Positions 17,055 through 25,012 of a stretch of DNA of 64,000 nucleotides are shown piece after piece. Positions within the stretch are counted from its first letter, which is position 1, and each line of letters begins with the position of its first letter. The notes under the pieces are model-generated. The model was given only the letters and a program-made list of their open reading frames with translations, searched no databases and was not told the DNA's origin. The position numbers and the translations under genes are program-made. The DNA comes from Amorphus sp040750475. Lineage in GTDB: Bacteria; Pseudomonadota; Alphaproteobacteria; Rhizobiales; Amorphaceae. The DNA is taken from the NCBI RefSeq assembly GCF_040750475.1, contig NZ_JABJVY010000001.1:62001-126000 (forward strand), given 5' to 3'.

Positions 17055-17990
17055 TCAAACGCCCTCGCCCCCTGCGTCTCGGCCATCCAGGGCTCCGGCC
17101 TGGCGTTCCAGTTCGCCGAGGAGCAGCCGGGCCGCCGGGAGCAGCTCGCTGCGCGGACGGCGGACCACCATGATTTCCCTTTGCCAGAGCGCTTCGGGGA
17201 GAGGCACCGGCCGCATCAGGCCGTATCGCTCCTCCACCTCGAAGACGATGCGCGTCATCATGGTGAGGTAGTCGTCTTCAGACACGATGGACTTCAACGT
17301 GTGGACCGAATTCGTGGCGACGGTCGGGGTCGGCGGTTCCAGCCCACGACGTCGAAACAGGTCGTTAAATCCGTGCCAGATGGCGTTGCCCTTTTCCGGC
17401 AGCGCCCAGCGATAGTCGCCGAGATCGGCCAGCGTCAGATCCGCCTTGGAAAAAATCGGGTGCTCCGACCGCGCCGCGACGCAAACCTCCTCTACGCCGA
17501 GCGGCACCATCACGACACCGGGCTCTGCATCCACCTGAAGCCGCCCGATGACGGCGAAATCCACCGTTCCGCGCACCACTGCCTCGAGCATCTGATCACC
17601 CGCGCCCTCGATCACCCGGATCTGAATGTTCGGCGCGGTGCGATTGACGTCCAGGAGCGCACTGCGAAATAGGCTTGCCACGACGCTGGGCACGAGGCCC
17701 ACCCGAACGACGCCGGTTGCAGCGCCGCTGAGCATATGGATCTCTTCCACCACCCGCGTGGTCTCGAACTCCATCATCTCCGCATGACGCTGGAGCGCAC
17801 GCCCGAACTCGGTCAGCACCATTCCGCCGGGAAGGCGACGAAACAGCTGGGCGCCGAGCGTTTCTTCCAAGCGCTTCAGCGACCGGCTAAGCGCCGGCTG
17901 GGTCATGCCCGCCGCCTGGGCGGCGCGGTTGATCGTCCCCAGACGCGCGATGGCCAGGAAGGCCGAGAGTTCGCGATGATTTAGCAGCAT
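17055..17990 (-). CDS. LysR-family transcriptional regulator
   Basis: This 311-residue protein has an N-terminal winged helix-turn-helix at about residues 18-37 (GTINRAAQAAGMTQPALSRS) and a C-terminal LysR effector-binding domain from about residue 93 (GVVRVGLVPSVVASLFRSAL). It is divergent from the alpha/beta hydrolase-VOC-monooxygenase operon across 111 nt. This is the usual arrangement for a LysR activator of its neighbour. An inverted repeat in the shared promoter (18002-18020) and a shared ATTATGCA motif upstream of the amidase gene suggest it may control both units. Confidence 0.92.
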   Translation of the reverse strand: MLLNHRELSAFLAIARLGTINRAAQAAGMTQPALSRSLKRLEETLGAQLFRRLPGGMVLTEFGRALQRHAEMMEFETTRVVEEIHMLSGAATGVVRVGLVPSVVASLFRSALLDVNRTAPNIQIRVIEGAGDQMLEAVVRGTVDFAVIGRLQVDAEPGVVMVPLGVEEVCVAARSEHPIFSKADLTLADLGDYRWALPEKGNAIWHGFNDLFRRRGLEPPTPTVATNSVHTLKSIVSEDDYLTMMTRIVFEVEERYGLMRPVPLPEALWQREIMVVRRPRSELLPAARLLLGELERQAGALDGRDAGGEGV

Positions 17991-18001
17991 TACAAAATGT
18001 T

Positions 18002-18023
18002 ATAATATGCGCTTCATTATGCA
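18002..18023. promoter_or_regulatory. Divergent promoter with inverted repeat, candidate LysR site
   Basis: ATAAT (18002-18006) and ATTAT (18016-18020) form an inverted repeat in an AT-rich stretch between the LysR gene and the hydrolase operon. The right arm is part of ATTATGCA (18016-18023), which recurs inverted as TGCATAAT at 20892-20899, upstream of the amidase gene. Confidence 0.4.
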
Positions 18024-18101
18024 ATAGCCTCGCCGGGATGGCCTAGTGTTTACTTTCCTCCGTTGCTCCATGGCACGTGCGCAAACCGAGGAAAGGCTCC
18101 C

Positions 18102-19025
18102 TTGTCGGACGAAATCTATCCCGGCTACACGCAGGCGGAACTGGATCGCGCCTATACCCAGAAAGAATGGGCGGCGAACATGGACGCCATCCTTAAGCGC
18201 TGGTCAGCGTCCGCCCCTGAAGCAAAGGCCGGCCACAGCGGCTATGCCGCGTTTTCCTACGGGCCCCACCCCGATGAGCGGATCGACGTCTTTCCCGCCG
18301 ACGGGTCGCTGATCCACTTCCACGTCCATGGCGGCGCTTGGCGCGGTCAGGCCAAGGAGGACAGCGCCTTCCTCGCCCCCTCCATGGCAGCCGCGGGCGT
18401 GACGTTGGTCCTGCCGGAATTCTCCAAGCTGCCTGGCGTGCGCATGCCCATCCTCCTGGAGCAATTGAAGCGCGCGCTCGCGTGGACACACCAGCGGTTC
18501 GTCGCGGAGGGCGATGCTACCGGGATCGTGATTTCCGGACACTCGTCGGGTGCGCATCTGGCCGCGCTGCTGGTCGCCGAAAACGGCGCGGAAGAGCTGG
18601 TTCCGGCCGAAGCGCTCCGGGCCCTCGTCTGCATCTCCGGCTCCTACGACCTCGAGCCGGTCATGCTGAGCCTTCGGCGCAGCTATATCGATCTCAGCCC
18701 GGACGAGATCACCGCGCTGAGCCCGATCCATCGCATCGCCGACATGCGCCTGGCCGCGCATCTTTTCTATGGCGCGGACGAATCGCCGGAATTCCGCCGG
18801 CAGGCCTGCGCCTTCGCGACGGCACTCGAACCGGCCGGCAAACTCGCCGGCTGCACCGAGATCGCCAACGTCAATCATTTCGAGATTCTCGACGTCCTCG
18901 CCGATCCCAGCTCCGAGATCGGTCGACACGTCCACGCCATCCTGGCCACGTCCCAAATTTCAACCGATGTTTCGTTCCGCGCCGCGCGCGGCGCCGATGC
19001 CACGCTCGGCGCCAACGGAAGCTGA
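18102..19025 (+). CDS. Alpha/beta hydrolase (HGGAW class, esterase/kynurenine-formamidase-like)
   Basis: This 307-residue alpha/beta-hydrolase has the oxyanion-hole motif HVHGGAW and the nucleophile elbow GHSSGAH. A late His in NVNHFEILD and an Asp around FYGADESPEF complete a plausible triad. The HGGxW form is shared by kynurenine formamidases and HSL-type carboxylesterases. I chose TTG 18102 because GAGGAAAGG lies 5 nt before it and the product then begins LSDEIYPGYTQAELD, as related enzymes do. The frame is open to a TTG at 18063. It is the first gene of a three-gene unit with the VOC and FAD monooxygenase genes; it may cleave an ester or formamide made by the monooxygenase. Confidence 0.85.
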   Translation: MSDEIYPGYTQAELDRAYTQKEWAANMDAILKRWSASAPEAKAGHSGYAAFSYGPHPDERIDVFPADGSLIHFHVHGGAWRGQAKEDSAFLAPSMAAAGVTLVLPEFSKLPGVRMPILLEQLKRALAWTHQRFVAEGDATGIVISGHSSGAHLAALLVAENGAEELVPAEALRALVCISGSYDLEPVMLSLRRSYIDLSPDEITALSPIHRIADMRLAAHLFYGADESPEFRRQACAFATALEPAGKLAGCTEIANVNHFEILDVLADPSSEIGRHVHAILATSQISTDVSFRAARGADATLGANGS

Positions 19026-19042
19026 CCGACAGGAGACACGCC

Positions 19043-19468
19043 ATGCGCCCCCGCCTTCGCCACATCGCCCTCAGGGTTCAGGACCTGGAAAAGTCGGCCG
19101 CATTCTACCAGGAGATCTTCGGCTTCGAGCGCGTCGGTCAGGAAGAAATCCCGATCGGCGCGGCCGTCTACCTCAGTGACGGAGTGATCAACCTGGCGCT
19201 GATCAAATATTTCGGCCAGGAGGGTGCCGCCACGGAAGACGCGGTCGGCAGCGTGGGGACCGATCATTTCGGCGTCCAGGTCGACGATATCGATGCCATG
19301 CGCAACCGCATCGAAGAGCTGGGCGGCAGATTCTATTTCGATCTCGGCGACGCCCGGAAGGGCAATTTCGAGCGCAAGTTCAAGGATCCCGATGGGATCG
19401 TGTTCGACATTTCCCATCACGGCTGGCTCGGTACGGACAGCCGCACGATGCCGGAAGACCACGAGTGA
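19043..19468 (+). CDS. VOC-superfamily (glyoxalase/dioxygenase fold) protein
   Basis: This 141-residue protein has two beta-alpha-beta-beta-beta modules: LRHIALRVQDLEKSAAFYQEIFGFE and, in the second half, DHFGVQVDDIDAMRNRIEELG with KDPDGIVFDISHHGW. The first His (RHIAL) and the His in TDHFGV fit metal ligands. The final ligand position, usually Glu, reads Asp (VFDI). The AGGAGA ribosome-binding site lies just upstream. The role could be a dioxygenase, isomerase or hydrolase step in the hydrolase-monooxygenase operon; sequence alone does not decide. Confidence 0.85.
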   Translation: MRPRLRHIALRVQDLEKSAAFYQEIFGFERVGQEEIPIGAAVYLSDGVINLALIKYFGQEGAATEDAVGSVGTDHFGVQVDDIDAMRNRIEELGGRFYFDLGDARKGNFERKFKDPDGIVFDISHHGWLGTDSRTMPEDHE

Positions 19469-19493
19469 TTTCGGAACGACCGGGAGATCGGCC

Positions 19494-20732
19494 ATGAAAG
19501 CCATCATCGTCGGCGCAGGCATCGGTGGACTGACCACCGCGCTCTTCCTGCACAAATACGGGCTCGACTGCGAAATTTACGAACGGGCGCCGGAGATCCA
19601 GGAACTCGGCGTCGGCATCAATCTGATGCCGCAGGCCATTTCCACCTTCGAAGAGATCGGCCTTCTGGGCGATATCGAGGCCGAAGGCATCACCCCGGAA
19701 CACCTCTACTATCGCACCTTTTCCGGACTGACCGCCTGGGACGAACCCCGCGGACGAGCAGCCGGCCTACCGGTTCCGCAGATCTCGGTCCACCGGGGAC
19801 GGCTGCAGGCCGTGCTCTACCGCGCATTTCAGGCGCGCGTGCCCGGCGCCGTCCATACGGATCGCGGGTTCGTCGGATACGAGGAGACGGACAGCGGCGT
19901 TACCGCGACCTTCCGGTCCGCGGACGGGACCACCCATACCGCGACGGGAGACATCCTGATCGGAGCGGATGGCATTCATTCCGAGCTGCGCCGCATCCTG
20001 TATCCCGAGGAAGGCTCGCCGCGCTGGAGTGGCCGCGTCATGTGGCGCGGCACGGCCGACTGGCCGGCCTTCGGAGAGGGCAAGACCTTCGTCATCGCCG
20101 GTTCGATCGATACGCGGCTGGTGCTGTTTCCAATCGCCAAGGGCGACACGCCCGGCACGTTGCGCACGAACTGGGTGCTGGTCCACCGCGCGGCCGACGA
20201 TGGCACGGCCTTGCCGCCCGCACAGGATTGGCAGGGCAAGGCCGACCGCGCCAAATGCCTGGAGGCGCTGGAGCCGTTCGACCTGCCCGACCTCGACATC
20301 CGAGCGCTGGCCGAGGCGACGACCGACATCTTCGAGTTTCCGATGTCGGATCGCGATCCGCTGCCCCGATGGAGCGTCGGACGGGTCACCCTGCTCGGCG
20401 ATGCCGCGCACCCGATGTATCCGTTCGGCGGCAACGGCGCCGCCCAAGCCATTCTGGACGCCAAAGCGCTGGCAGGTGCTTTGGCGGCGGAGAGCGATCC
20501 AGTCGCCGCCCTCGCCAACTATGAAGACGAGCGCCGGGAGCGGGTCTACCAAGTGGTCATGACCAACCGCCAGGGCGGCCCGGAGCGAGTTATCGACATG
20601 GTGGAAGCGCGGATTGCTGCGGAAGGGATCGCCCCCGCCGACATCCCGCGCGAAGAGCGTGCCGAGATCGTCCACGGCTACTCACGGCTTGCCGGCTACT
20701 CGCCGGAGCAACTCAATCGGGCGGCCTCCTAG
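19494..20732 (+). CDS. FAD-dependent monooxygenase, PhzS/salicylate-hydroxylase-like
   Basis: This 412-residue group A flavin monooxygenase has the N-terminal dinucleotide motif IIVGAGIGGLTTALFL, an early ELGVGINLMPQAI block typical of the PhzS-like flavin-dependent oxidoreductases, IGADGIHSELRRIL (the DG motif), and the GDAAHPMYPFGGNGAAQAI block that binds the FAD ribityl chain. It should hydroxylate an aromatic or heteroaromatic ring with NAD(P)H and oxygen. It follows the VOC gene by 25 nt. Its TAG stop codon is the first three bases of repeat A1 (TAGAGCC). Confidence 0.9.
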   Translation: MKAIIVGAGIGGLTTALFLHKYGLDCEIYERAPEIQELGVGINLMPQAISTFEEIGLLGDIEAEGITPEHLYYRTFSGLTAWDEPRGRAAGLPVPQISVHRGRLQAVLYRAFQARVPGAVHTDRGFVGYEETDSGVTATFRSADGTTHTATGDILIGADGIHSELRRILYPEEGSPRWSGRVMWRGTADWPAFGEGKTFVIAGSIDTRLVLFPIAKGDTPGTLRTNWVLVHRAADDGTALPPAQDWQGKADRAKCLEALEPFDLPDLDIRALAEATTDIFEFPMSDRDPLPRWSVGRVTLLGDAAHPMYPFGGNGAAQAILDAKALAGALAAESDPVAALANYEDERRERVYQVVMTNRQGGPERVIDMVEARIAAEGIAPADIPREERAEIVHGYSRLAGYSPEQLNRAAS

Positions 20733-20846
20733 AGCCTTTTCCGCTCGGATGGAACCATCCGAGCGATAAAAAATGGCTCCAGCTTCAATAGGTTGAGCAA
20801 GTCCGTTTCGTCCAAATTGGGTCGATTTGAACGGGATGGGCTCGCT
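20730..20846 (+). repeat. Dispersed repeat A1 with perfect hairpin
   Basis: The repeat starts TAGAGCCTTTTCCGCTCGG and contains a perfect 10-bp inverted repeat, GCTCGGATGG (20743-20752) / CCATCCGAGC (20755-20764), inside a wider GAGCC/GGCTC arm (20732-20736 / 20774-20778). A tail with TCCAA...TTGAACGGGAT follows. A diverged copy lies at 47782-47896. It probably acts as a transcript-end structure for the monooxygenase operon. Confidence 0.75.
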
Positions 20847-20879
20847 GATATGGCCAACCGAACAGGAGCAAAATTCCGC

Positions 20880-20946
20880 GCTCAAAATATATGCATAATT
20901 CATAACATTTGATCATGAAAATACAGCAAAATCATATAGTTATGAA
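20880..20946 (+). promoter_or_regulatory. AT-rich promoter/operator region of the amidase-ABC operon
   Basis: This stretch is markedly AT-rich against a GC-rich background. It contains TTCATAAC (20899-20906) and its inverse GTTATGAA (20939-20946), a perfect 8-bp inverted repeat with 32 nt between. It also has TGCATAAT (20892-20899), the inverse of a motif in the LysR-hydrolase promoter. Confidence 0.45.
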
Positions 20947-21020
20947 AACAACTGAATAGCAGAGCGGACAGAGAGACACCCTGCCCGCTCCCTGACGCGG
21001 CCTTGTGACGGCACCGCCCC

Positions 21021-22343
21021 ATGCAGGACATAGCCAGCACGATCTCCTCAAACGACTCCACGGCTCTGCTCGATCAGCCAATCGCCGATCTGGTCGACGC
21101 GGTGGCGGACGAGCGGACGTCGTGTTCGGCGCTCGCGGAAGCCGTGCTTGCACGGATTGCCGCACAGGACGGTCAGATCAAAGCCTGGACGCATCTCGAC
21201 CCACCACAGGTGCGCGCCAGCGCGGAGCGGCTTCAGAGAACACATCCGCCCGGCCCGCTGGCCGGCGTGCCGATCGGGATCAAGGATTCCATCGACACCT
21301 GCGACATGCTGACAACTTATGGCTCGCCGATCTACTCCGGCTATCGGCCACGGGCGGACGCCGCCTGCGTTGCGCTTCTGCGCGCAGCCGGTGCGCAGAT
21401 CGTCGGCAAGACAGCGCTGACCGAGTTCGCAGCCCCCTATCCCGGACCGACCTGCAATCCGCACGATCTGGAGCGCACGCCCGGCGGCTCCTCCAGCGGA
21501 TCGGCGGCCGCCGTCGCCGCCGATATGGTCCCCGTCGCCTTGGGGAGCCAAACCATGGGCTCGCTGATCCGGCCGGCGGCCTATTGCGGAATCGTCGGCT
21601 TCAAGCCGAGCTGGGGCCGGATCTCGCCGGCCGGAATGAAATCCCAGGTGGCCGATTTCGACCATATCGGCGTCATGGCCCGGCGCGTGGACGACGCGGC
21701 CCGCGTGGCGGCGCTGATTGCGACCGTCGATGCATCCGCCTGGCAAGGCCGGTTGAGCGCGCCTCCGCGTTTGGCGCTGTTTCGCGGCCCCGCGCCGGAA
21801 ATGGCTGAGCCTCCGGCGGTGGTCGCGCTCGACCGAGTGGCGCAACGGTTCGCCGAAGCCGGCGCCGCAATAGGAGACGTCCCAGACGACGCACTGCTAC
21901 AGGCGGCCTGCGACGCCCAGATCAAACTTCTATGCTACGAGATGGCGCGCTCGATGGTCTGGGAATGGCAAACCCATCGCGAGCAGATCAGCCCGCTGCT
22001 GCAGAGCTATATCGAGACCGGCTGGAGCATCACGCCGGACACCTACAAGTCGGCATCCGGTCAGGTCGCGGCCGCCCGGGCCAGGGTGGCGGATCTGTTC
22101 GGTCAGGCCGATGCGATCCTCACCTACAGCGCTCCGGGCGAAGCGCCGCACGGCCTCCAGAACACCGGCGACACGATCTTCAATCGGCTTTGGTCTGTCC
22201 TGCGGCTGCCGGCCATCACGCTTCCGGCCGGCACCGGACCGAACCGGCTGCCGCTGGGTGTGCAAATCGTCGGCCGCTACTGGGACGACGCCCGCTTGCT
22301 CGCCGTCGCCCGCTGGGCCGAGGCGGTGCTTTCACAACAATAA
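21021..22343 (+). CDS. Amidase (amidase-signature family)
   Basis: This 440-residue amidase-signature hydrolase has the Ser-cisSer-Lys triad: Lys88 (GIKDS), GGSSSGS at 155-161, and nucleophile Ser181 in SQTMGSLIRPAAYCG. The family hydrolyses small amides, ureido compounds or carbamates. Here it directly precedes, in the same direction, an NMT1-type ABC importer, so the imported compound or a later intermediate probably carries the amide. ATG 21021 follows an AT-rich regulatory region. It is a separate transcription unit from the monooxygenase operon, which ends in repeat A1. Confidence 0.92.
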   Translation: MQDIASTISSNDSTALLDQPIADLVDAVADERTSCSALAEAVLARIAAQDGQIKAWTHLDPPQVRASAERLQRTHPPGPLAGVPIGIKDSIDTCDMLTTYGSPIYSGYRPRADAACVALLRAAGAQIVGKTALTEFAAPYPGPTCNPHDLERTPGGSSSGSAAAVAADMVPVALGSQTMGSLIRPAAYCGIVGFKPSWGRISPAGMKSQVADFDHIGVMARRVDDAARVAALIATVDASAWQGRLSAPPRLALFRGPAPEMAEPPAVVALDRVAQRFAEAGAAIGDVPDDALLQAACDAQIKLLCYEMARSMVWEWQTHREQISPLLQSYIETGWSITPDTYKSASGQVAAARARVADLFGQADAILTYSAPGEAPHGLQNTGDTIFNRLWSVLRLPAITLPAGTGPNRLPLGVQIVGRYWDDARLLAVARWAEAVLSQQ

Positions 22344-22374
22344 ATCCACCAGAGAAACCAACCGGGGACCTTCC

Positions 22375-23331
22375 GTGACAACCATCCATCCATCCGAACG
22401 ACGTCGAAGCCTTCAGCGCCTGTTTCCCATGGTCGCCGCCGCGCTAACGCTGACCGCCGCGGCTCCGGCCACCGCCCAGGAGCTGGAGAAGACCGAGCTC
22501 AATGTCGCGATCCTACCGACCATGGACTATGTGCCGGTGGTCATCGCGATCGAGGACGGCCTGTTCAAGGACGAAGGCCTGGACGTGACCTATCAGGTCA
22601 CCACCGCACCGGCCTCTCTCAACGGGGTGCTCGGCGGCACCTATGATTTCGCGGGCGTCACCTGGTTCGCGTTTCTGACCGCCTACAATCGCGGACTTCC
22701 CCTGGTGGCGGCGAGCGAGCTCGACCGCGGCACTCCGGGCTACGCCACCATCGCGGTCAAAGGCGACTCTCCGGTGAAGACGCCGGAAGATCTCATCGGC
22801 AAAAAGGTCGGGGTGCTGTCGACCAACGGCGCCTGCGATCTCACGCTGAACGATGTCCTGCTCAAAGACGGCAAGGACTATCAGTCGATCGAATATGTCG
22901 CGCTGGGCGTACCGGAACTCGTTTCGACCTTGATGACCGGCGGGATCGATGCGGCTTGCCTGCCCGAGCCGCTGCGCACTCCGGCCATGGCCGATAACGA
23001 CCTGCGCGATGTCCTGGACCTGTTCACCGGCCCCTACGAGGACATGCCGATCGTCGGCTATTCGACGACCACGCGGTTCCGCGACCAGAATCCCAACACC
23101 TTCGCCGCTGTCCAGCGCGCGATGACCAAGGCTTTGGAGGTTGCCCACACCGATCCCGACCGCTCCCGCGAGGTGCTTTCGGTCTACACGCGTGTCGGCC
23201 CGGAAACGGCCAAGACCGCCGTCCTGCCCACCTATCCCACGGGAGGCGGCATAGGCGACTTGTCGGTGGTGGCCGATTTGATGGATCAGCTCGACGTGAT
23301 CGACGGCCCGGTGAAGGTTCCCGAGCAATGA
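22375..23331 (+). CDS. ABC transporter substrate-binding protein, NMT1/SsuA-like
   Basis: This 318-residue binding protein has a long signal region (to about residue 34, with a TAAAPATAQ cleavage site) and the NMT1/THI5-like start NVAILPTMDYVPVVIAIEDGLFKDEGLDV. Other blocks are VAVKGDSPVKTPEDLIGKK-like and VSTLMTGGIDAACLPEP. Relatives bind taurine, aliphatic sulfonates, nitriles, or pyrimidine thiamine precursors. I chose GTG 22375 because GGGGACC lies upstream and it gives a standard signal peptide. It overlaps the first permease by four bases (ATGA at 23328-23331). Confidence 0.88.
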   Translation: MTTIHPSERRRSLQRLFPMVAAALTLTAAAPATAQELEKTELNVAILPTMDYVPVVIAIEDGLFKDEGLDVTYQVTTAPASLNGVLGGTYDFAGVTWFAFLTAYNRGLPLVAASELDRGTPGYATIAVKGDSPVKTPEDLIGKKVGVLSTNGACDLTLNDVLLKDGKDYQSIEYVALGVPELVSTLMTGGIDAACLPEPLRTPAMADNDLRDVLDLFTGPYEDMPIVGYSTTTRFRDQNPNTFAAVQRAMTKALEVAHTDPDRSREVLSVYTRVGPETAKTAVLPTYPTGGGIGDLSVVADLMDQLDVIDGPVKVPEQ

Positions 23332-24179
23332 CCGATCTGACCGGCACCGCGGCGGCCGCCAGGCGTGCCTCTGGCGCCGGCCGATCCTTGCCGAGCCTGC
23401 GGATGCCCCCGCAGGTTCGGAAGATCCTGCTTGGCCTCCTCGGCGGGGCGGTTCTGATCTCGTTATTCGAGATCCTGACGCGTTTCGCCGGTGTGCCCGA
23501 GCAGTATCTCCCGCACGCGACCGGCGTGGTCGTGCGGTTCGTCGAATTGGCCTTTGATCCCGTGTTTCTGAGCGATGTGGCCGCCACGTTGTGGGCCTGG
23601 GCCCTCGGAATCGCGATCGCCCTTGGTCTGGGCGTCGCCTTCGGGCTTTGGCTCGGCCTCTCGCCCACCGCTCACGAGATCGGGCTTCCGATCGTCAACC
23701 TGCTGCGACCAATCCCCTCTGTTTGCATCATCCCGCTCGCGATCCTGGTGATCGGGCAAGGGCTGGCGATGAAGCTCCTTCTCGTGAGCTACGCCGCGCT
23801 GTGGCCGATCCTGATCAACACCGTCTATGGCGTGCACGGGGCCGATCCGGTCGCGACCGACACGGCCCGTTGCTTCGGCCTGCCGCGAGGCGCGATCCTG
23901 CGACGTATCGTGCTTCCCCAAGCGGCACCGATGATCTTCACCGGGCTGAAGATCTCCGCCTCCATCGGTCTCGTCGTCCTGGTCAGCGCGGAACTGCTTG
24001 CGGCAACCAGTTCCGGGATCGGCGCTTTCATCTTCCGTGTCTCGTCGAGCGGCGGTCATATGGACTCCGTGCTCGCCGGCGCCGCCTATGCCGGAGTGCT
24101 GGGCGTGATCGTGAACGCAGGCCTCGCCGCGCTGGATCGGCGCTGGTTCGGTTGGAGCCGCCGGGAGGCCGACACATGA
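23328..24179 (+). CDS. ABC transporter permease, SsuC/TauC type (first)
   Basis: This 283-residue inner-membrane permease has about six helices after a 40-residue cytoplasmic tail. The EAA-type loop is visible around DTARCFGLPRGAILRRIVLPQA, followed by the PMIFTGLKISASIGLVVLVSAEL block typical of nitrate/sulfonate/taurine permeases. Overlapping ATGA junctions on both sides (23328-23331 and 24176-24179) indicate translational coupling. It presumably pairs with the next permease as a heterodimer. Confidence 0.92.
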   Translation: MTDLTGTAAAARRASGAGRSLPSLRMPPQVRKILLGLLGGAVLISLFEILTRFAGVPEQYLPHATGVVVRFVELAFDPVFLSDVAATLWAWALGIAIALGLGVAFGLWLGLSPTAHEIGLPIVNLLRPIPSVCIIPLAILVIGQGLAMKLLLVSYAALWPILINTVYGVHGADPVATDTARCFGLPRGAILRRIVLPQAAPMIFTGLKISASIGLVVLVSAELLAATSSGIGAFIFRVSSSGGHMDSVLAGAAYAGVLGVIVNAGLAALDRRWFGWSRREADT

Positions 24180-25012
24180 GCGCCATCGACACCCCAGGTC
24201 CCGGCGCATCGGGTGCTCTGGCCGGCCGCCTTCTGAGCCTGCGGCGCTACAGCGGGATCGTGACGCTGGTGATCCTTTGGCAGCTTGCCACCATGTGGGC
24301 CGGCTCCTTCTTCTTCCCCACCCCGCTGACCATTCTCCAGACCGCCGGCGAGCTGTGGTTCAGCGGCGACCCATCCCACTTCTTCCTGACCGACGCCGTG
24401 TTCCGGGACGTGCTGCCGAGCCTCGGCCGGTTGCTCGCCGGCTGGGCGATCGCGGTCGTGTTGGGCGTCGCACTGGGCCTTGCTATCGGCGGTTTCCGGC
24501 GATTGGCCGAGGCCGCCCAACCGGTGCTTGAGTTCCTGCGCGCCCTGCCGAGCCCGGCACTGATCCCGGTTTTCTTGATCCTTCTGGGCACCGATTCCAC
24601 CATGCGCATCACCCTGATCGTGATGGGCTCGCTCTGGCCGGTGCTCTTGAATAGCATCGAGGGGATCCGCACGCTGGATCAGGGCCAGACCGACATGGCC
24701 CGGGTGTTCCGCCTGCCACCGCACGCCCGTCTCTTCCGCATCGTGTTGCCGGCGGCCATGCCGCATATCTTCGCCGGCATGCGGGTCTCGCTTGCGATCG
24801 CCATCATTTTGATGGTCGTCAGCGAGCTCGTCGCCAGCTCGAGCGGCATCGGCCACGCCATCATCGACGCCCAGAACACGTTCCAACTCGCCGCGATGTG
24901 GGCAAACGTGCTGCTGCTCGCGCTTCTGGGCATATCTCTGAACGGCCTGTTCTCGCTGGTCGAGAACCATGTGCTCTATTGGCACCGGGCAGCCAGGAGA
25001 CTTGCGAAATGA
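24176..25012 (+). CDS. ABC transporter permease, SsuC/TauC type (second)
   Basis: This 278-residue membrane permease starts MSAIDTPGPGASG. It has a core EAA loop (DMARVFRLPPHARLFRIVLPAAMPHIFAGMR region) and terminal helices (MWANVLLLALLGISLNGLF). It is paralogous to the preceding gene, and two different permeases imply a heterodimeric channel. The frame is open upstream only as a shadow of the first permease. It overlaps the ATPase gene by four bases (ATGA at 25009-25012). Confidence 0.92.
   Translation: MSAIDTPGPGASGALAGRLLSLRRYSGIVTLVILWQLATMWAGSFFFPTPLTILQTAGELWFSGDPSHFFLTDAVFRDVLPSLGRLLAGWAIAVVLGVALGLAIGGFRRLAEAAQPVLEFLRALPSPALIPVFLILLGTDSTMRITLIVMGSLWPVLLNSIEGIRTLDQGQTDMARVFRLPPHARLFRIVLPAAMPHIFAGMRVSLAIAIILMVVSELVASSSGIGHAIIDAQNTFQLAAMWANVLLLALLGISLNGLFSLVENHVLYWHRAARRLAK

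Noticed and set aside
22345..22374. Thiamine-pyrophosphate riboswitch before the NMT1-type binding protein gene
   Set aside because: The gap is only 31 nt and lacks the CTGAGA-type THI-box.
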